64,000 nucleotides of DNA from contig JASANG010001107.1 of NCBI GenBank assembly GCA_030248215.1, positions 496,001 to 560,000 of the forward strand, given 5' to 3'. Made by a program: the position numbers and the translations under genes. Positions 25,553 to 36,771 of this stretch are shown here, piece by piece (the first letter of the stretch is position 1; each line of letters begins with the position of its first letter). Under the pieces are notes generated by a model. That model had not been told where the DNA came from. It did not search any database and saw nothing but the letters and a program-made list of their open reading frames with translations. The stretch is from Enoplolaimus lenunculus (lineage: Eukaryota; Nematoda; Enoplea; Enoplida; Thoracostomopsidae).

Positions 25553-26040
25553 AGTAGGATGTAACCGGATATCTGTTTTCGTTTCTGTTTCCGGTAAAAC
25601 TCAATATCCGTTTTCATTTCCGTATAATAGAAATACTGGAAATTGCGTTATTTTTACGCTGAAAATTAGTATATATAAATCAAGTATATATATCTCGCAA
25701 TTTTTTACTGTCCAGGTATGATGCGTGCGTTCGAAATGAAGTAAAAATTACGAAATTCATTTAAAAGCTTAAAGTTTTCCGTGCTTCAGTCATTTTTTCT
25801 TTAAAATTTTAGAAAGCCCGGTGAATGTTTGCATGTGTCCTTAATTGTAATGACAGAAAACTAAAGCATCCATTTCCGTTATTTCGATCGCTATCGGTTT
25901 CGTTATTTTTACTATTCGCTTCACGCCCTGCCGTTCCACAATTAGTAGCTTTTTGAGCATTAATAGCTTTGAATACCATAGACGATATTAATTGTAATAG
26001 CGTATATTTATTAACCTTCAATATGATTCTTTAAATATGA
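25553..26040. repeat. CCGGATATCCG-type repeat, longer copy
   Basis: Begins GATGTAACCGGATATCTG and contains TTCCGTTATTTCGATCG and GTTATTTTTACTATTCGCTT. The second pair of blocks recurs in reverse at 28740-28830 and directly at 56650-56700 and 57180-57235. Confidence 0.5.
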
Positions 26041-27480
26041 TCGGTTTATAAGTGCGATTGCTTTTGTTATGGTTTAAACGTTTAATTGATGATGAACGTG
26101 CATTGCTATTGGGTCGATGGAAACATAAAAACGTTGCAGGTTACCAGTAGGTGGTGCATAATGTCAATATAGTTTGACGGACAAAGTTCTTGTTCAAACA
26201 GCAGATATTATGCACTTATCTACTGTAACGATGTAAGGTATCGCGGCGTTATACATATACCAAAGACAAAAGTATCGTCAACACGATTGATTATGCCGCT
26301 AATTACAAGAGCCTAGAAGTGGCAACAAACACTTGCTTCCAGATGACCGAATCTGCTTCTTCAACGAGTGCTTTAACCCTATAACGCCACTTTTACAGTT
26401 TTTACAACTTGATTTATTATTAAACTTATGTTTGGTTTCGAATTGTTAGAAAAATTTGTCAACTTAATTATCTTATTTGCGGTTAAAACTGCATCGCTTG
26501 TTGCCTTAGTGTGTTTCTTACATAATAAACGCTACATATATATGTATATGTTATAGATGGGTACCGGATATTCGGATATGAAAAACATCCGGATATGTGT
26601 TCGAAAAGAAACGTGTATCCTGATATCCGCTGGATATTCAAAATGCTGTTGTGTAAAAATTTTTTGGAATAATTTGCATTGCGGCAAAACCTAAACAGCT
26701 TCAGTTTAGCTTGATAATTATCGGAATATGACTTCGTATTTTTAAATTATCTGAAAAAATTAGCCCAGTGAAAAAATTGCATCGAATACGCGCTGTCAAG
26801 TACTAAATACATTACATTTGCAAGAAACAAACTCTACTTAATATATACATATACCAAGTCGCGTTTCGAGATTGCAGACTGGGCGTCATTTTCAATTCTG
26901 GGGTTGGGAGGCGACAACTCCATCCTGCTTAGTGTCCTGTCAAAATGGGGAATGTTCAAGGAAGCCGCAGCCTCCTCCCTGCGAGAGAAAAACCTAAAAT
27001 TGATTCAAAAAGTTTGGCTATTACAGAAAAAGTATCGTCCTACATCTGTGTCGTGAAATTAATAGTAAATTAGATTCGCTAAACCAGTCATCAAACGCAA
27101 TAAATGACGCAATTCAACTCAGCGCGTCGCTTTTACATTAAAAATATAGATTTCTGAACTATTGAAAATACAGTTTTGGTTCCGCTGTACCCTATATAAG
27201 ATCACGAAGAGTGAAAGTATATTATATCTTTAAGTCTTAAAAAATCAAAATTTAATTGAAATTATCAAGGGAGGTTTATGACGAGCCAAATCTGCATTTT
27301 GTACCGATATTTATTAAAACTAGAAGGGTCCTGAAGATATGAACAAATATTACTTTTAGTAATGTAAAAACCAAAATATATTCTTAAGTTTAAGCCTCCT
27401 CAGCGTAAAAAACACAAGTCTAAAACAAAACTTAAGCCTAAGCTCAAGCAAAAAACATAAGTCTAAAATTTCGTCAGAAA
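26041..27480. other. Stretch without a supported gene
   Basis: A CCGGATATTCGGATATG repeat fragment lies at about 26555-26640 and a TTAGGC-type hexamer tract at about 27385-27460. No exon is supported. Confidence 0.45.
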
Positions 27481-27720
27481 TGCTTTTGTAATAAAATGGG
27501 AATGTGTTTACAATTTTTCCCTTCAGAGAGTTTTTGCGATAAAATGATAAGGACCTCCTAGCTTACAGTTTTCCGCCTCACGAATTTTTCTGTAAAAATT
27601 ATATATGATACGGTCCCTACATTACAATTTTTCCAATCAAATATTTTTTTGCGAAAAATTGCGTTTCAAAACATTTACAAGCTGGACCCCCGTCTGAAAT
27701 TTCTGGATCCGCCGATAAAA
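27481..27720 (+). mobile_element. GGATCCGCC-ended MITE, family F, copy 1
   Basis: Contains AAAATGATAAGG and then ACGGTCCCTACATTACAATT, a sub-repeat of roughly 70 bp, and ends AAATTTCTGGATCCGCCG. The same arrangement occurs at 35960-36142 and 56780-56953. The terminus, complement CGGCGGATCCAG, is hAT-like. Confidence 0.6.
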
Positions 27721-27879
27721 GGAGGACACCACTAAAAGTAACATGGGCTGATGTTTGTGCGAATTGGATGAAATTCATAATTTTTATTTCGTTTCGAACA
27801 TTGCAGCATATCTGCAACAAATATTTATTGCGTGATATATACATAATTTATAACTAATTTTGAACATAAAAATAATAGA

Positions 27880-28035
27880 ATTTCCGTTGGAAAACCACAT
27901 ATATCGATGACAAAAGTTACTCTAGGGTCGTAACAGAATATATCTCAGCATATTTTTATTATTCCTAAGGCTAAGCCTAAACGTCAGCGTACAAATTGGT
28001 CTATAACTAAGCCTAAGCGTAAGCGAAAATAATAC
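27880..28035. repeat. TTAGGC-type hexamer element fragment
   Basis: CCTAAGGCTAAGCCTAA and CTAAGCCTAAGCG tracts preceded by AGTTACTCTAGGGTCGTAAC, which resembles the family B left end. Confidence 0.5.
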
Positions 28036-28739
28036 CCTTAATCCGAGCCAGGGATGGGTGGAGACCGGCCATGAAATGCCTCGGTCTCGGTCAACTTTTG
28101 GTCATCATCACCGAATATAATAAGACATAATAAATTATTTCTAATGCTGTTTACGTAGTATTTGTGTGTTGTCAGAATATCTGCTAATAACGATTGCGTA
28201 GCTATGAAAATTATTAGATTCATAGAGAAATTTTTTTCATCAGGCATTATTACTTGCTTCACCATTATAAACTTCTGCTTTTTACTGGACAACCAGCATT
28301 TGCTGAATCCTCGACTTCAAATGTCGGTTTCAAACCACCGAGACTCAAGAAACCGACACCTGCAAACGTAACACGGGCCCTCTGTTTTATAGTACGTACA
28401 GAAAACTGGATGCCCTTAAAAGGAACATGGGCCAAACAAAAGTTTTTTGTTATTGGCAACATTTTGAAAAGCACAATTCTAAGTTGCTTGAGTCATGTAT
28501 ACATACATACAACAGGGGAGCATTTCCAGTTCGAACCATTTTGCAAAAACCTAACAGAAGGTACCGCAATAAGCTTCTGATCGAGACAGACTCGGGTATA
28601 AAATCGGCACAAATAAATAAGAAACAAGAGCAGTAGTTTACTGAGGATAAATCAGAATATTGCGTAATAAAGCAAAATACAATACAGATAAAATAAGCGA
28701 CAAGACAGCACAAAGTATGAAAAGAATTTCTTGAACAAA

Positions 28740-29110
28740 ACATTGCATTTCTTTCATCCAAGAACAAGGACGTAACGAGTAGTAAAAATAACGAAAACTG
28801 ATAGCAATGAAAATAACGGAAATGGAAACGAATGTTGACGTACAAAAGTTTAAACCATATTTCATTTTTCTGCCACAACTATAGAGGCTTGTAAATATTC
28901 CCAGAACATTGAAATTTTAAAGTAAAACCAGTGGATGAACCTAAAATCGTTACAAATTTAGATGAATTTCATCATTCTTATTTCAAATGCAGCAATTGTT
29001 GCAACATATCTGTACTGAAAAATTGAAAAACTTATAAGTGATTTACAAAGTCTACAAATATCAGAATTTCTATAACGGAAACGAAGCGGACAGCGATGTT
29101 TAAAGAAAAC
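28740..29110 (-). repeat. CCGGATATCCG-type repeat, reverse copy
   Basis: Blocks such as ATTTCCGTTATTTTCATTGC and GTTATTTTTACTACTCGTTA, read on the minus strand, match the repeat at 25862-25925. Hydrophobic open frames here (for example 28638-28865 and 28450-28878, minus) are explained by this T-rich repeat and are not called genes. Confidence 0.5.
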
Positions 29111-29533
29111 GGATAACCAGTTACACCGTGCAAAGTACACTAATCAATTGCAAACTAGTACCACATATTTGGCAACTGTCAATAATAAGACTATTAGCTC
29201 GAAAACAAAATTTTAAATCTAAATCCAAAGGTCGCTAAGGGCCACAGTAGTAGCAAACGCTCGATTGCGTGTCGTGTTTCACCAGGGGCCATGCTTAAAC
29301 CTTTTCTGTATGCCGTCCAACAACATTTCTATAAGATTGTTTATAAAATGTAACTGCTAACGCGAAGTGTTGGTAATTTGTTAACCAAAATAATAAAATT
29401 GCACAAAATTCGAAACAACAAAGAGGTTGAATTTGTACAAAAGACTCTCTCTAAAGCACCGCAATTAATTTAAAATTTCGCAGGAAACTAATGTAAATTA
29501 TACGAAAAAAATAAAATTTATCTAAATTTTGGC

Positions 29534-29881
29534 ATGAATTATCTGTTGTGCTTATTCAGCCTTTTTTTGTGCAATTTTATTTTTTACATATTCAGCGGCG
29601 ACGTCGCTGTTAATCGTTTTATTAAAATTCATACCTTACAAAAGGCACTAGATGCCCACAGTAATTGCAACTGCAGCAAAATAATATATAAACAGTTGCA
29701 GCCAAATCGACCAAAGCCCACATCCAGAGATTTAATAGAAAGCGAAAAGCACGATGATTTATGGACGGTGCTTGAAAATTTACGCGACGGAAAACTTTGG
29801 CGACGCTGTAGAAAAATGTTTGCGCTACACCACGAGGCCAGTACGTCGCCAGAAGAGGTGGCGCCTCATCATTTTGCTTAG
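29534..29881 (+). CDS. Possible small secreted or membrane-anchored protein
   Basis: An ATG opens 115 codons ending in TAG. The first 20 residues are hydrophobic (MNYLLCLFSLFLCNFIFYIF), which could be a signal peptide or signal anchor. The rest is polar, with NCNCSK near residue 46 and a basic GKLWRRCRKMF patch near residue 90. Alternatively ACATATTCAG at 29595 is a 3' splice site, and the piece from there is the last exon of a spliced gene. I do not recognise a family. It lies tail-to-tail with the MARVEL gene on the other strand, about 200 bp from that gene's stop. The opposite-strand hydrophobic frame is treated as a shadow. Confidence 0.35.
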   Translation: MNYLLCLFSLFLCNFIFYIFSGDVAVNRFIKIHTLQKALDAHSNCNCSKIIYKQLQPNRPKPTSRDLIESEKHDDLWTVLENLRDGKLWRRCRKMFALHHEASTSPEEVAPHHFA

Positions 29882-30039
29882 TCCCGGAAGCATTTACGTA
29901 GGCCAAAGTTTACGCGTTAACCTTAAATGTACGGGAAGTAAGAGTTTCATAGTAATAGCCTGCGATTCAAATTAAATGTAAATTTTAATTTTGCTAAAAT
30001 CCGTCCTTAGAAACTAACACAATGCCGCTCAAATTGCAC

Positions 30040-30045
30040 TTTATT
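30040..30045 (-). terminator. Polyadenylation signal AATAAA of MARVEL gene 1
   Basis: On the minus strand AATAAA lies about 39 bp after the TAA stop at 30086-30084. This spacing fits a short 3' UTR. Confidence 0.6.
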
Positions 30046-30083
30046 CAAGACTTCATTAACCATCAACCAACGGATGTTCCATT

Positions 30084-33000
30084 TTATGGTACAGCATGAA
30101 CGGTCGGAGCTGTGGTACCGGTTGATCTGCCACCACGAGTTGCTTGACGTTCAGACAAAAACAAACGGAAAAACAGGAATGCGATTGCCGCGTGTGCTAT
30201 TGCAGCCAGCCAACAGAAAAACTAAAAAAACTTTATAAAAGGTTTCAACTGAAAACCAGGTCCGAAACCAGGAATTGTTAATAGACAGGGAGAAGAAGAT
30301 TTCTAGAACGGTCAACGAAAATGTTTCTTACTTAATGCGTTTGAATAAGATATTTGCCCGCGATTAAACTGAATAATCAGGTTGGGAATAATGATATTAT
30401 CGATAAACACCCCTTTTTGCCCAAAAGGCGTTCGTTAAAAAATCGTCCGATTTCAAATTAACTGTGAAGACTTTTCCATTCGAATATATTTATTTTAAAA
30501 ATCAAAAATTAATATTTGACATTGTTCGCCAGCTCAGAAAAATTAGGAATAACTGTCGGATAGAATAAAATTAGCTTCAACAGCCTCGATTCATCGAACT
30601 GCATCGAACGGTTTAAAAAAATTCAAATTTCTTCCAAAATCATTTTGTCTGTATTATTAGAGATACCTTGTAACTTGTATATCAAAATTTTAAATTATTC
30701 AAAAACTCGCATTTGGGAGCCAAATGACCAAGGAAGGTCATGCGAGCGGAGCTGTTATAACGTTTTGATACCGAGAAACTTGTGCTTTCCGCTTATAAGT
30801 CAGGGTAAATGCATAGAAGTGGGCCGTAACAGAGTATAAGCATATTACTAAGCCTAAGCTTAAACCAAAGCTTCAGAGTACGAATAGACATATCCCTAAG
30901 CCTAAGCAAAAAATTAGTCTAAAGCTTAAGCTTAACTAACGCGAGAAATGGTTCGACCTTCATCCTCGTCTATGCGTGGGCCCAAGTCAATGTCATTTTG
31001 AGTGGCAGTAATTTTATAATTCGTAGCAAAAATGTTATAATCGCCGTCATCACGACACAGTCACATAGCCTTGATTACCTTTCCCTACCGACTAAAGAGC
31101 CATGCTCTGTCGAGAACCTTACTAGAATTACCCAATTTAGCGATCTTTTCAGAAACTTAGACTTGATTGTTTGATACGTATGGACGCCAATTCAAAGGCT
31201 GGCGAGGGTCTCTCATACCCCCACTTTTTGAGCATAAAACTTGATTGACGTTTTTGACCAGGCCACTTTTGAATGAACCAAAAACTTGACAGGATTATTA
31301 GTACCCAAAACGTCTGACATGCTCATTGCCCGATATAAACCTGTGTATCACAGTTCTCCGTGGCAAGTTTACATGAAAAATTAAATTTGCACCTGATAAT
31401 TTTCTGTTAAGGTGTAGTCAAAATTGAGCAAAATGCAAACACTGTTTTCATATATTTCATTTTTCACTTTTAAGCTTTAATCATGGTTAATAGCTTTGTA
31501 TTTGTCGGCTTTAACAAACTGCGGCGTGATCAGCCATCGCTTCGTGGAAAGTGTAAACATGTCTAAATTACTGATTTGAGCCCTCACTTTCGAGAACAGA
31601 TTGGCACCCATGATGATACGGAGACAATTATGACCCAAAGGAGAAATCGAAATGTGTTGCGGCGACATCGTAGGTTATGGCAGGAATACTACCTGCTAAA
31701 ACAAGCTGTGTAAGTTGCTTATGATCAGGCCTGAAATTTTACTAGGGGAAATCAAAATTTCTGTTCGAAGGCTGAACCCCCCCCCCCCTGCAACCCATCT
31801 TGCTACAAGCCCAAACAATGCCGCAACGTACTACTCCAGCTCCATACGCAGCGTGCGTAGAACCGCACCATGTTGGCCGATAAACGGTGCCGAGCAAAAC
31901 AAACGCACAATTATTAGCACGAACTGCCAGCGAGATCAACACACAGCCGGATATGAAATAAAATATCGCCCATATCGCTTGAATGCCAAGTTCCTAACAA
32001 AATTAAATACAGCTATAATAATCAGAAGCGTATCCAAGAGAAGGGATACAGAGGAAATATCTTTTTTCAAATTTTCAGCAGGAATAGATAAAAACAACTT
32101 AAAGCTTTAACATGGTTCCTAGAAGTAAAAAAACTTTGTTTTACACTTGGTACAGCTGGCGGATCCAGAAAGCTTCGTTGGGCAGGCCGCGCAATATATC
32201 AGAGATAAAAGGTCGCGAGCGAGAAACCAAACGCAAGTTTCGTTCTGAATTTTATCATTAAATTTTGGTTTTAATCTCTGTTAGGGAGATGCCTTAACCT
32301 GGCTGTCCCTCCTTGGATCCGATAGTGCAATTTGAATATACATCTTTAAACTGGCAGCAGACGCTAACATAAATTTAATACAACCGTTCTGCCGAAATTT
32401 CTGCCTGGATTCTAGAGATTGGAAAATTTTTTACATCTGAATATATCCTGGACTGAAATCCGGGATGCGCCCCTGGTTAAAAATAAAATTCATGCATCCA
32501 ATTGTCATCAATATTCATAGGTTTCGGACACTGTTGGGCAACAAGTTATCGGGCGACGAATTGTGGTACATTCAACCAAAAAGTTCTGAAATTGACGGTT
32601 ATGTTCAGTAAAAAATTCCAACGGGGGGCTTCTTGTGTAATAAAGGAAAAGTTAAAAAAACTCGGAACAGAAATGACTAAGGGTTTGACTCCTAAATCCT
32701 CATAGCTACCTACACCCTTGATTGAACTCCATAATGGGAGTTAAACATACTATCAACACCCATGGCAAATTTGGCAAACCAGTTCGAGGCAGACTGAGCA
32801 GGTACAGAACGATAAATGTGATCGAAATCAAAAATCCAAACACTGACACGAACCAAACCCAACCAACACCGTCGAGTTGAACCGCGGACCCGATGCAAAT
32901 CCAAACGATGATTGCAAGAACCTGAATATGCAAACGAATACGTTGTGCGCCACCTGATTCAAGATGCTGTATGGTGAAACTCGCTGAAATCAGTTCACTT

Positions 33001-33827
33001 TCTTGTCTTAGACTGCAAATAAAATTTTGCTCTGGTTAAACCAGAGCAGGACTTTGCCAGCGGAATAATGCTGAACGGTTAAAACATTTCAGTTGCGGGC
33101 ATACTCGCGGGTAAAGATTTGTATCACGCAGGTCAAAATTGACAATGTTAATCCGAGCGAAACTTTTCTGATATTGTTCGTTTCACTTCTGGTCAGTTGC
33201 CATGCAGTGCTATTCCGGAGCTTTATTTAGATTGGCTTGTTTTGAAATTTTGTTGTTTCTAGTAATATTTCATGTGTAAAATTTATTGGCGCTATACCGC
33301 AAACCTTCATTAAAGTGCAAACCGTAACCGATGTTTAAATTACTCGATTAACTTAAGCGCAGGTAAAGGGGGTGTCAGGGTAAAAAATCTTTACCCGCAT
33401 ACCCCGCTGGGTTAAACAAACAAATAAAAAATTTGAATTTGAAAAAAACAATCGAATTTGAAAAATGAATCATTTTGCTATAAAATACCTGGGTGATTAA
33501 GTTTTAGCGACGGTGAATTGGCCACACGGCGCATTGGGCAAATACCCGGACTGCCGGATAGAATTTGGGCAACTCAATGCAGAAATGGAATAGTGGGCAG
33601 TAATTTACAGCTACCAATAAAATAATATCGCTTACCACACAAGCAACTCGCAATATGAAATGTATTGTTTTAATGACATTTGTATCGATTTCAATTTTAG
33701 GAAAACCAGCTGGTGCTACAAAGCCAGCGCCGCCAACGGTTGTTCGCGTTTCAGTGCTTGTCACAGTCACAGAACCTTGTTGTGTATCACTGTGATCAGG
33801 TTTATTTGCCAATACCGCATCCCCCAT
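30084..33827 (-). CDS. MARVEL-domain tetraspan protein (CMTM/MAL-like), four exons
   Basis: Exons on the minus strand: 33827-33636, 32921-32751, 31993-31835 and 30221-30084, giving 64+57+53+45 = 219 residues and a TAA stop. Introns start GTAAGC, GTATGT and GTAGTA, end TTCAG, GTTAG and TTTAG, and are all phase 0. The cytoplasmic N-terminus (1-53) is Thr- and Ser-rich. Predicted membrane segments are about 55-76, 85-106, 127-146 and 175-195. Typical MARVEL features are IIVWICIGSA in TM1, GVGWVWFVSVFGF entering TM2, LPNLPWVLI then EL before TM3, and AIAHAAIAFLFF in TM4. The family (MAL, CMTM, synaptogyrin relatives) works in membrane apposition and vesicle trafficking; the specific role here is unknown. 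The start has a stretch of AT-rich 5' DNA and G at +4. The C-terminal tail is short and Thr-rich. Repeats occupy introns 2 and 3. Confidence 0.9.
30820..30950 (+). mobile_element. TTAGGC-hexamer MITE, family B, in intron 3
   Basis: GGGCCGTAACAGAGTATAAG precedes CCTAAGCTTAAACC and CCTAAGCCTAAGC tracts. This matches the left half of the complete family B copy at 41545-41722. The right end is unclear. Confidence 0.5.
31189..31366 (-). repeat. Family D repeat, copy 2 (in intron 3)
   Basis: Reverse complement of the block at 12834-13000, sharing ACTGTGATACACAGGTTTAT and CGGGCAATGAGC. It lies inside intron 3 of MARVEL gene 1. Confidence 0.65.
31477..31668 (-). pseudogene. Possible retropepsin-like fragment of an LTR element
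   Basis: A 63-residue open piece with LRIIMGANLFSKVRAQI, resembling the C-terminal ILG-x-x-FL-S-K motif region of LTR-retroelement aspartic proteases. It is a short fossil within an intron of MARVEL gene 1. Family assignment (BEL or Gypsy) is not possible from this length, and chance similarity is not excluded. Confidence 0.3.
32530..32600. repeat. CGACAA/TTGTCG repeat in intron 2
   Basis: TTGGGCAACAAGTTATCGGG and CGACGAATTGTGG words match the ends of the element at 33943-34138. A GGCGGATCCAGAAAG end of family F lies nearby at 32159. Confidence 0.45.
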
Positions 33828-33942
33828 AGCAAAATAATTACAAATTAACTATTTACACAGCGCTTAAATAGTATTTTCACTGGCTAACATTTAAATCAAC
33901 TGAAATATGTACACATTTATATAGCTGCTAACTACGAATTTA

Positions 33943-34138
33943 TGACAATTCGTCATCGCCAGACAACTTGTCGCCCAACAGTGTCCTAAAGCCTATGAAT
34001 AAACCTAAGCATAATTTATGCGTAATCGTAACCATACTCCTAAGCTTAAGCAAAGTGATGGGCGAAGAAAAGTTGAGTCAACGAAATTTCAGAGTACAAG
34101 TTGTCGGTCAGTGAGTTGTCAGGCGATGAATTGTCATG
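33943..34138. mobile_element. MITE family G with TTAGGC-type interior
   Basis: Left end ATGACAATTCGTCATCGCC followed by GACAACTTGTCG. Right end, read in reverse, is ATGACAATTCATCGCC followed by GACAAC. These are inverted termini of about 30 bp. The interior has CCTAAGCAT and CCTAAGCTTAAGC hexamer words. It lies just upstream of MARVEL gene 1 and could influence its promoter, though nothing shows that it does. Confidence 0.6.
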
Positions 34139-34930
34139 ATGCCTCTAACTACATGTTGCTAGGTATTTTTTTACACGTTTTTGATGCAGTTTTCGAAATT
34201 TGCACTTTTTGCATATGCAACGTAGTTTTAAGATAGGACTTAGGTTTAGGCATAGGCCAATTTTGTGGACGAAAGTGTACAAGTGCTCGTGATAAGATAT
34301 ATTTAAAATGCGGATATTTTTTAACAAGGGACGTTGGTAGAACTTGACTCAAACGAGAGGAGTAGGATAAAAATGATAACATACGCGTGACAAATTAGTA
34401 AATTGTTAATACGCGGGAAATTTTTGTAAAAGAATTCTTTTTACGCTGTAGAAAAATTTTTGGGCTACGGGACGCTTACTTGTCTGTTGGGTAGGCGCCC
34501 CGCCCCTGAGTACCCGTAGATGGGGTCTTAAAACTCTTTGCTGTCGCGAAATCATCTGAGAATATGGCACAAACACACCGAATCATAAAACGAAAATATC
34601 CAATGAGTTATATCATATACGTACCTAAATGCAGGAAAGTCCGCAGAAAATTATGTAGAGCGGGCACCGAATAATTTTGGGCGCCTCTAGACTTGCAACT
34701 CAAGATTGTTTACTTTTAGACCGAGTCAATTTGGAGGGGGGGCACTAGCCAAATTTTGGGCGCACGGCCCCCAATGCCCCCGTAGACACGCCCGTGCCTA
34801 AATGACTTACAACTTCTCAGTCTAAGGTCCAAAATTTATCGGGGCGCCAACGGGCGCGTTTTAGTATCAATGATTGATCTTTAACGTTTCATCCACATTA
34901 GACAAATGCATGCCACACCGCCACCCTGAT
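34139..34930. other. Stretch without a supported gene
   Basis: Contains C- and G-rich patches near 34480-34520 and 34730-34800, the latter with CCCGTAGACACGCCCGTGCC, a hAT-like end. No exon is supported. Confidence 0.45.
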
Positions 34931-34931
34931 G

Positions 34932-35250
34932 TCATGGCTACGTTGGCAGGGGCTCATTTCTCTCTGGCCTCTATGAAAGTTTGCCCGCCCCCTCGTGGAA
35001 AGGTATAAAACAACTCGCTTTTAAGTCATCCGAAACTCTTGTATGCTCTTTCTAAAAAAGTTATAGCCCCCCATAACAAGGTGATTTGGCTACGGGCCTT
35101 CAATTACTGTATTCAATTAAGAAATTAGAAAGACATCAACCTTGCTTTTAAGTCATCAAAAACTCTTCTACGCTCGTCCTAAAAAGCTTTAGGTTCCTAG
35201 CAAAGTGATCTGGCTATGGGTCTTCAATGACTGTATTCAATGAAGAAGTT
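34932..35250. repeat. Family A MITE remnant with local tandem duplication
   Basis: A family A copy ends GTGATTTGGCTACGGGCCTT near 35098. Its right half plus about 30 bp of unique flank (TTCAATTACTGTATTCAATT) is repeated as TTCAATGACTGTATTCAATG about 124 bp further on. The duplication therefore happened after insertion and copied flank and element together. Confidence 0.6.
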
Positions 35251-35959
35251 ACACTGATTTGCAATTTTAATAAAAACAAGCCAATGCCAAAAATTTACGT
35301 TTGTGCTCTTTAGGCATCAGGGGTGTATACACGGTTATACCCTCTCGAAACAAAATCTAGGTTGCACCTTTGTTAGTCATCCCCGTTCGTGATCGGCAAA
35401 CGTATATGGAGCAGCCTTACTCAAAAAACCTAAATCGCGTAATATGACCGCTTTGACCAATAAATAAGAAAAACATAATTGAAGCAGAAGCTTGTGTGCA
35501 TAAACAAGTTAAATTGCAGTTGCAATCATTATGACTTATGAGTGGAAGTTTGCATGCCTTAGTGGTAGTGAATGCTTCTTACTTGTTATATTGATGAGTC
35601 GGAGTGTATGTATCTTGCTAAACCTGAACAAATATTTTTAGCATAGACATAAAATAGTAATGTCATTACTCTAGAGATTACGCTGGCTTATTCATGTTAA
35701 GCTGATAAGGGTCGGAATCGTTTCATGTTTATTATAAAATTATTAAGCACAAACTAGGTGTGTTAAATCGGCCCCCATCAATTTGAGGTCGCCCAGGGCA
35801 AACGCCTTAGTTGCAGGCCGCCAACTACGAGGCGGAGTGGAAGTATTTCTCCTGCAAAATGATTCGGCCGCACTGGCCGTAAATTTGTTCAATTGCATTA
35901 CAAGAAATGTATGTCAGGAAAATGGTGTTTGGAAAATCTGGAAATCGTCTTTTCCTATC
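35251..35959. other. Stretch without a supported gene
   Basis: No exon, tandem repeat or element end was recognised. Confidence 0.45.
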
Positions 35960-36142
35960 TAAATCTGAAACCCCGTCAGAGTTTTTTGTGTTAAAATGAT
36001 AAGGTCCCTACATTACAATTTTTCGCCCTCGGAAAATTTTTTTATGATACAATGATAAGATCCCTACCTTACAATATTTGTGTTTCATAACATTTGCCAG
36101 CCCGCTCTACCCGCCAAAAATTTTCGGATCCGCGCCTCTGGG
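35960..36142 (+). mobile_element. GGATCCGCC-ended MITE, family F, copy 2
   Basis: Two sub-repeats read AAAATGATAAGGTCCCTACA and CAATGATAAGATCCCTACC. The copy ends TTTTCGGATCCGCGCCTCTG. The same layout as 27481-27720. Confidence 0.6.
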
Positions 36143-36424
36143 TAGGGAGCAGTAAGAGTAACAATGATTATGCATATGTGTACTCTAAGTTTTTGCACGA
36201 AATGCTGAAAGTTTTCAGTTGTGTCAGCCCTCAATTGACGAATCCTCATGAGTGAAGCGAGCAAGAAGCCACACGTATTTATTTTGATTAAATCACTTAG
36301 AAAACTTTCAATTGTGGTATCCCCTATACTTTGTCCCCAATTGATGTTTGGAGGGTGCTACGGCCGGCACTTCATATAGCTTGCAAATAAAAATGTTATC
36401 TTCTGCACACTTTGCCACGCATTT

Positions 36425-36515
36425 ACGATTAAGGAAAGGTCAAAGGCTTAACCAAGGTGTTAGCGTAAAGGCATACCATTTACTACGTTCCTATTAGCCT
36501 AAGCTTAAATGTGAT
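36425..36515. repeat. TTAGGC-type hexamer fragment
   Basis: Short CCTAAGCTTAA-type words with AAGGCTTAACC at one side. A decayed hexamer element. Confidence 0.4.
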
Positions 36516-36604
36516 GGAAGTGTACAAGGGCCAAAATGTCTCATACGCGCACGTTATGATGCTGCTGCACAATAAAATGTCACAAGGTGCCACAGAAAAT
36601 GCCA

Positions 36605-36771
36605 TAACCTAAGGTTAACACCCGAAAATTTTAAAAAAATTTCGAGTGTTAACGCCTTTAGGCTGTCCAAAAATTCGAGTGTTAACGCCTTTAGGCTGTC
36701 CAAAAATTCGAGTGATAACGCCTTTAGGCTGTCCAAAAATTCGAGTGTTAACGCCTTGGGCTATCAAAAAA
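36605..36771. repeat. 33-bp tandem repeat with one inverted unit
   Basis: Four head-to-tail 33-bp copies start at 36641, 36674, 36707 and 36740, each with TTCGAGTGTTAACGCC and TTAGGCTGTCC. Immediately left, 36605-36640 reads CCTAAGGTTAACACCCG and AAAATTTT, an inverted and diverged copy of the same unit, so a hairpin of about 18 bp per arm can form at the junction. Frames on both strands stay open across it and are not genes. Confidence 0.85.

Noticed and set aside
28450-28878. 142-residue hydrophobic protein on the minus strand
   Set aside because: It overlaps the CCGGATATCCG-type repeat family, whose T-rich strand gives hydrophobic translations.
30332-30368. Extra 37-nt exon of MARVEL gene 1
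   Set aside because: It has an acceptor and a GTAAG donor, but would break the frame into the TM4 exon. Exon 3 joins TM4 in phase without it.
31715-32110. 131-residue plus-strand frame
   Set aside because: It is antisense to exon 3 of MARVEL gene 1, which has splice sites and clear family similarity.
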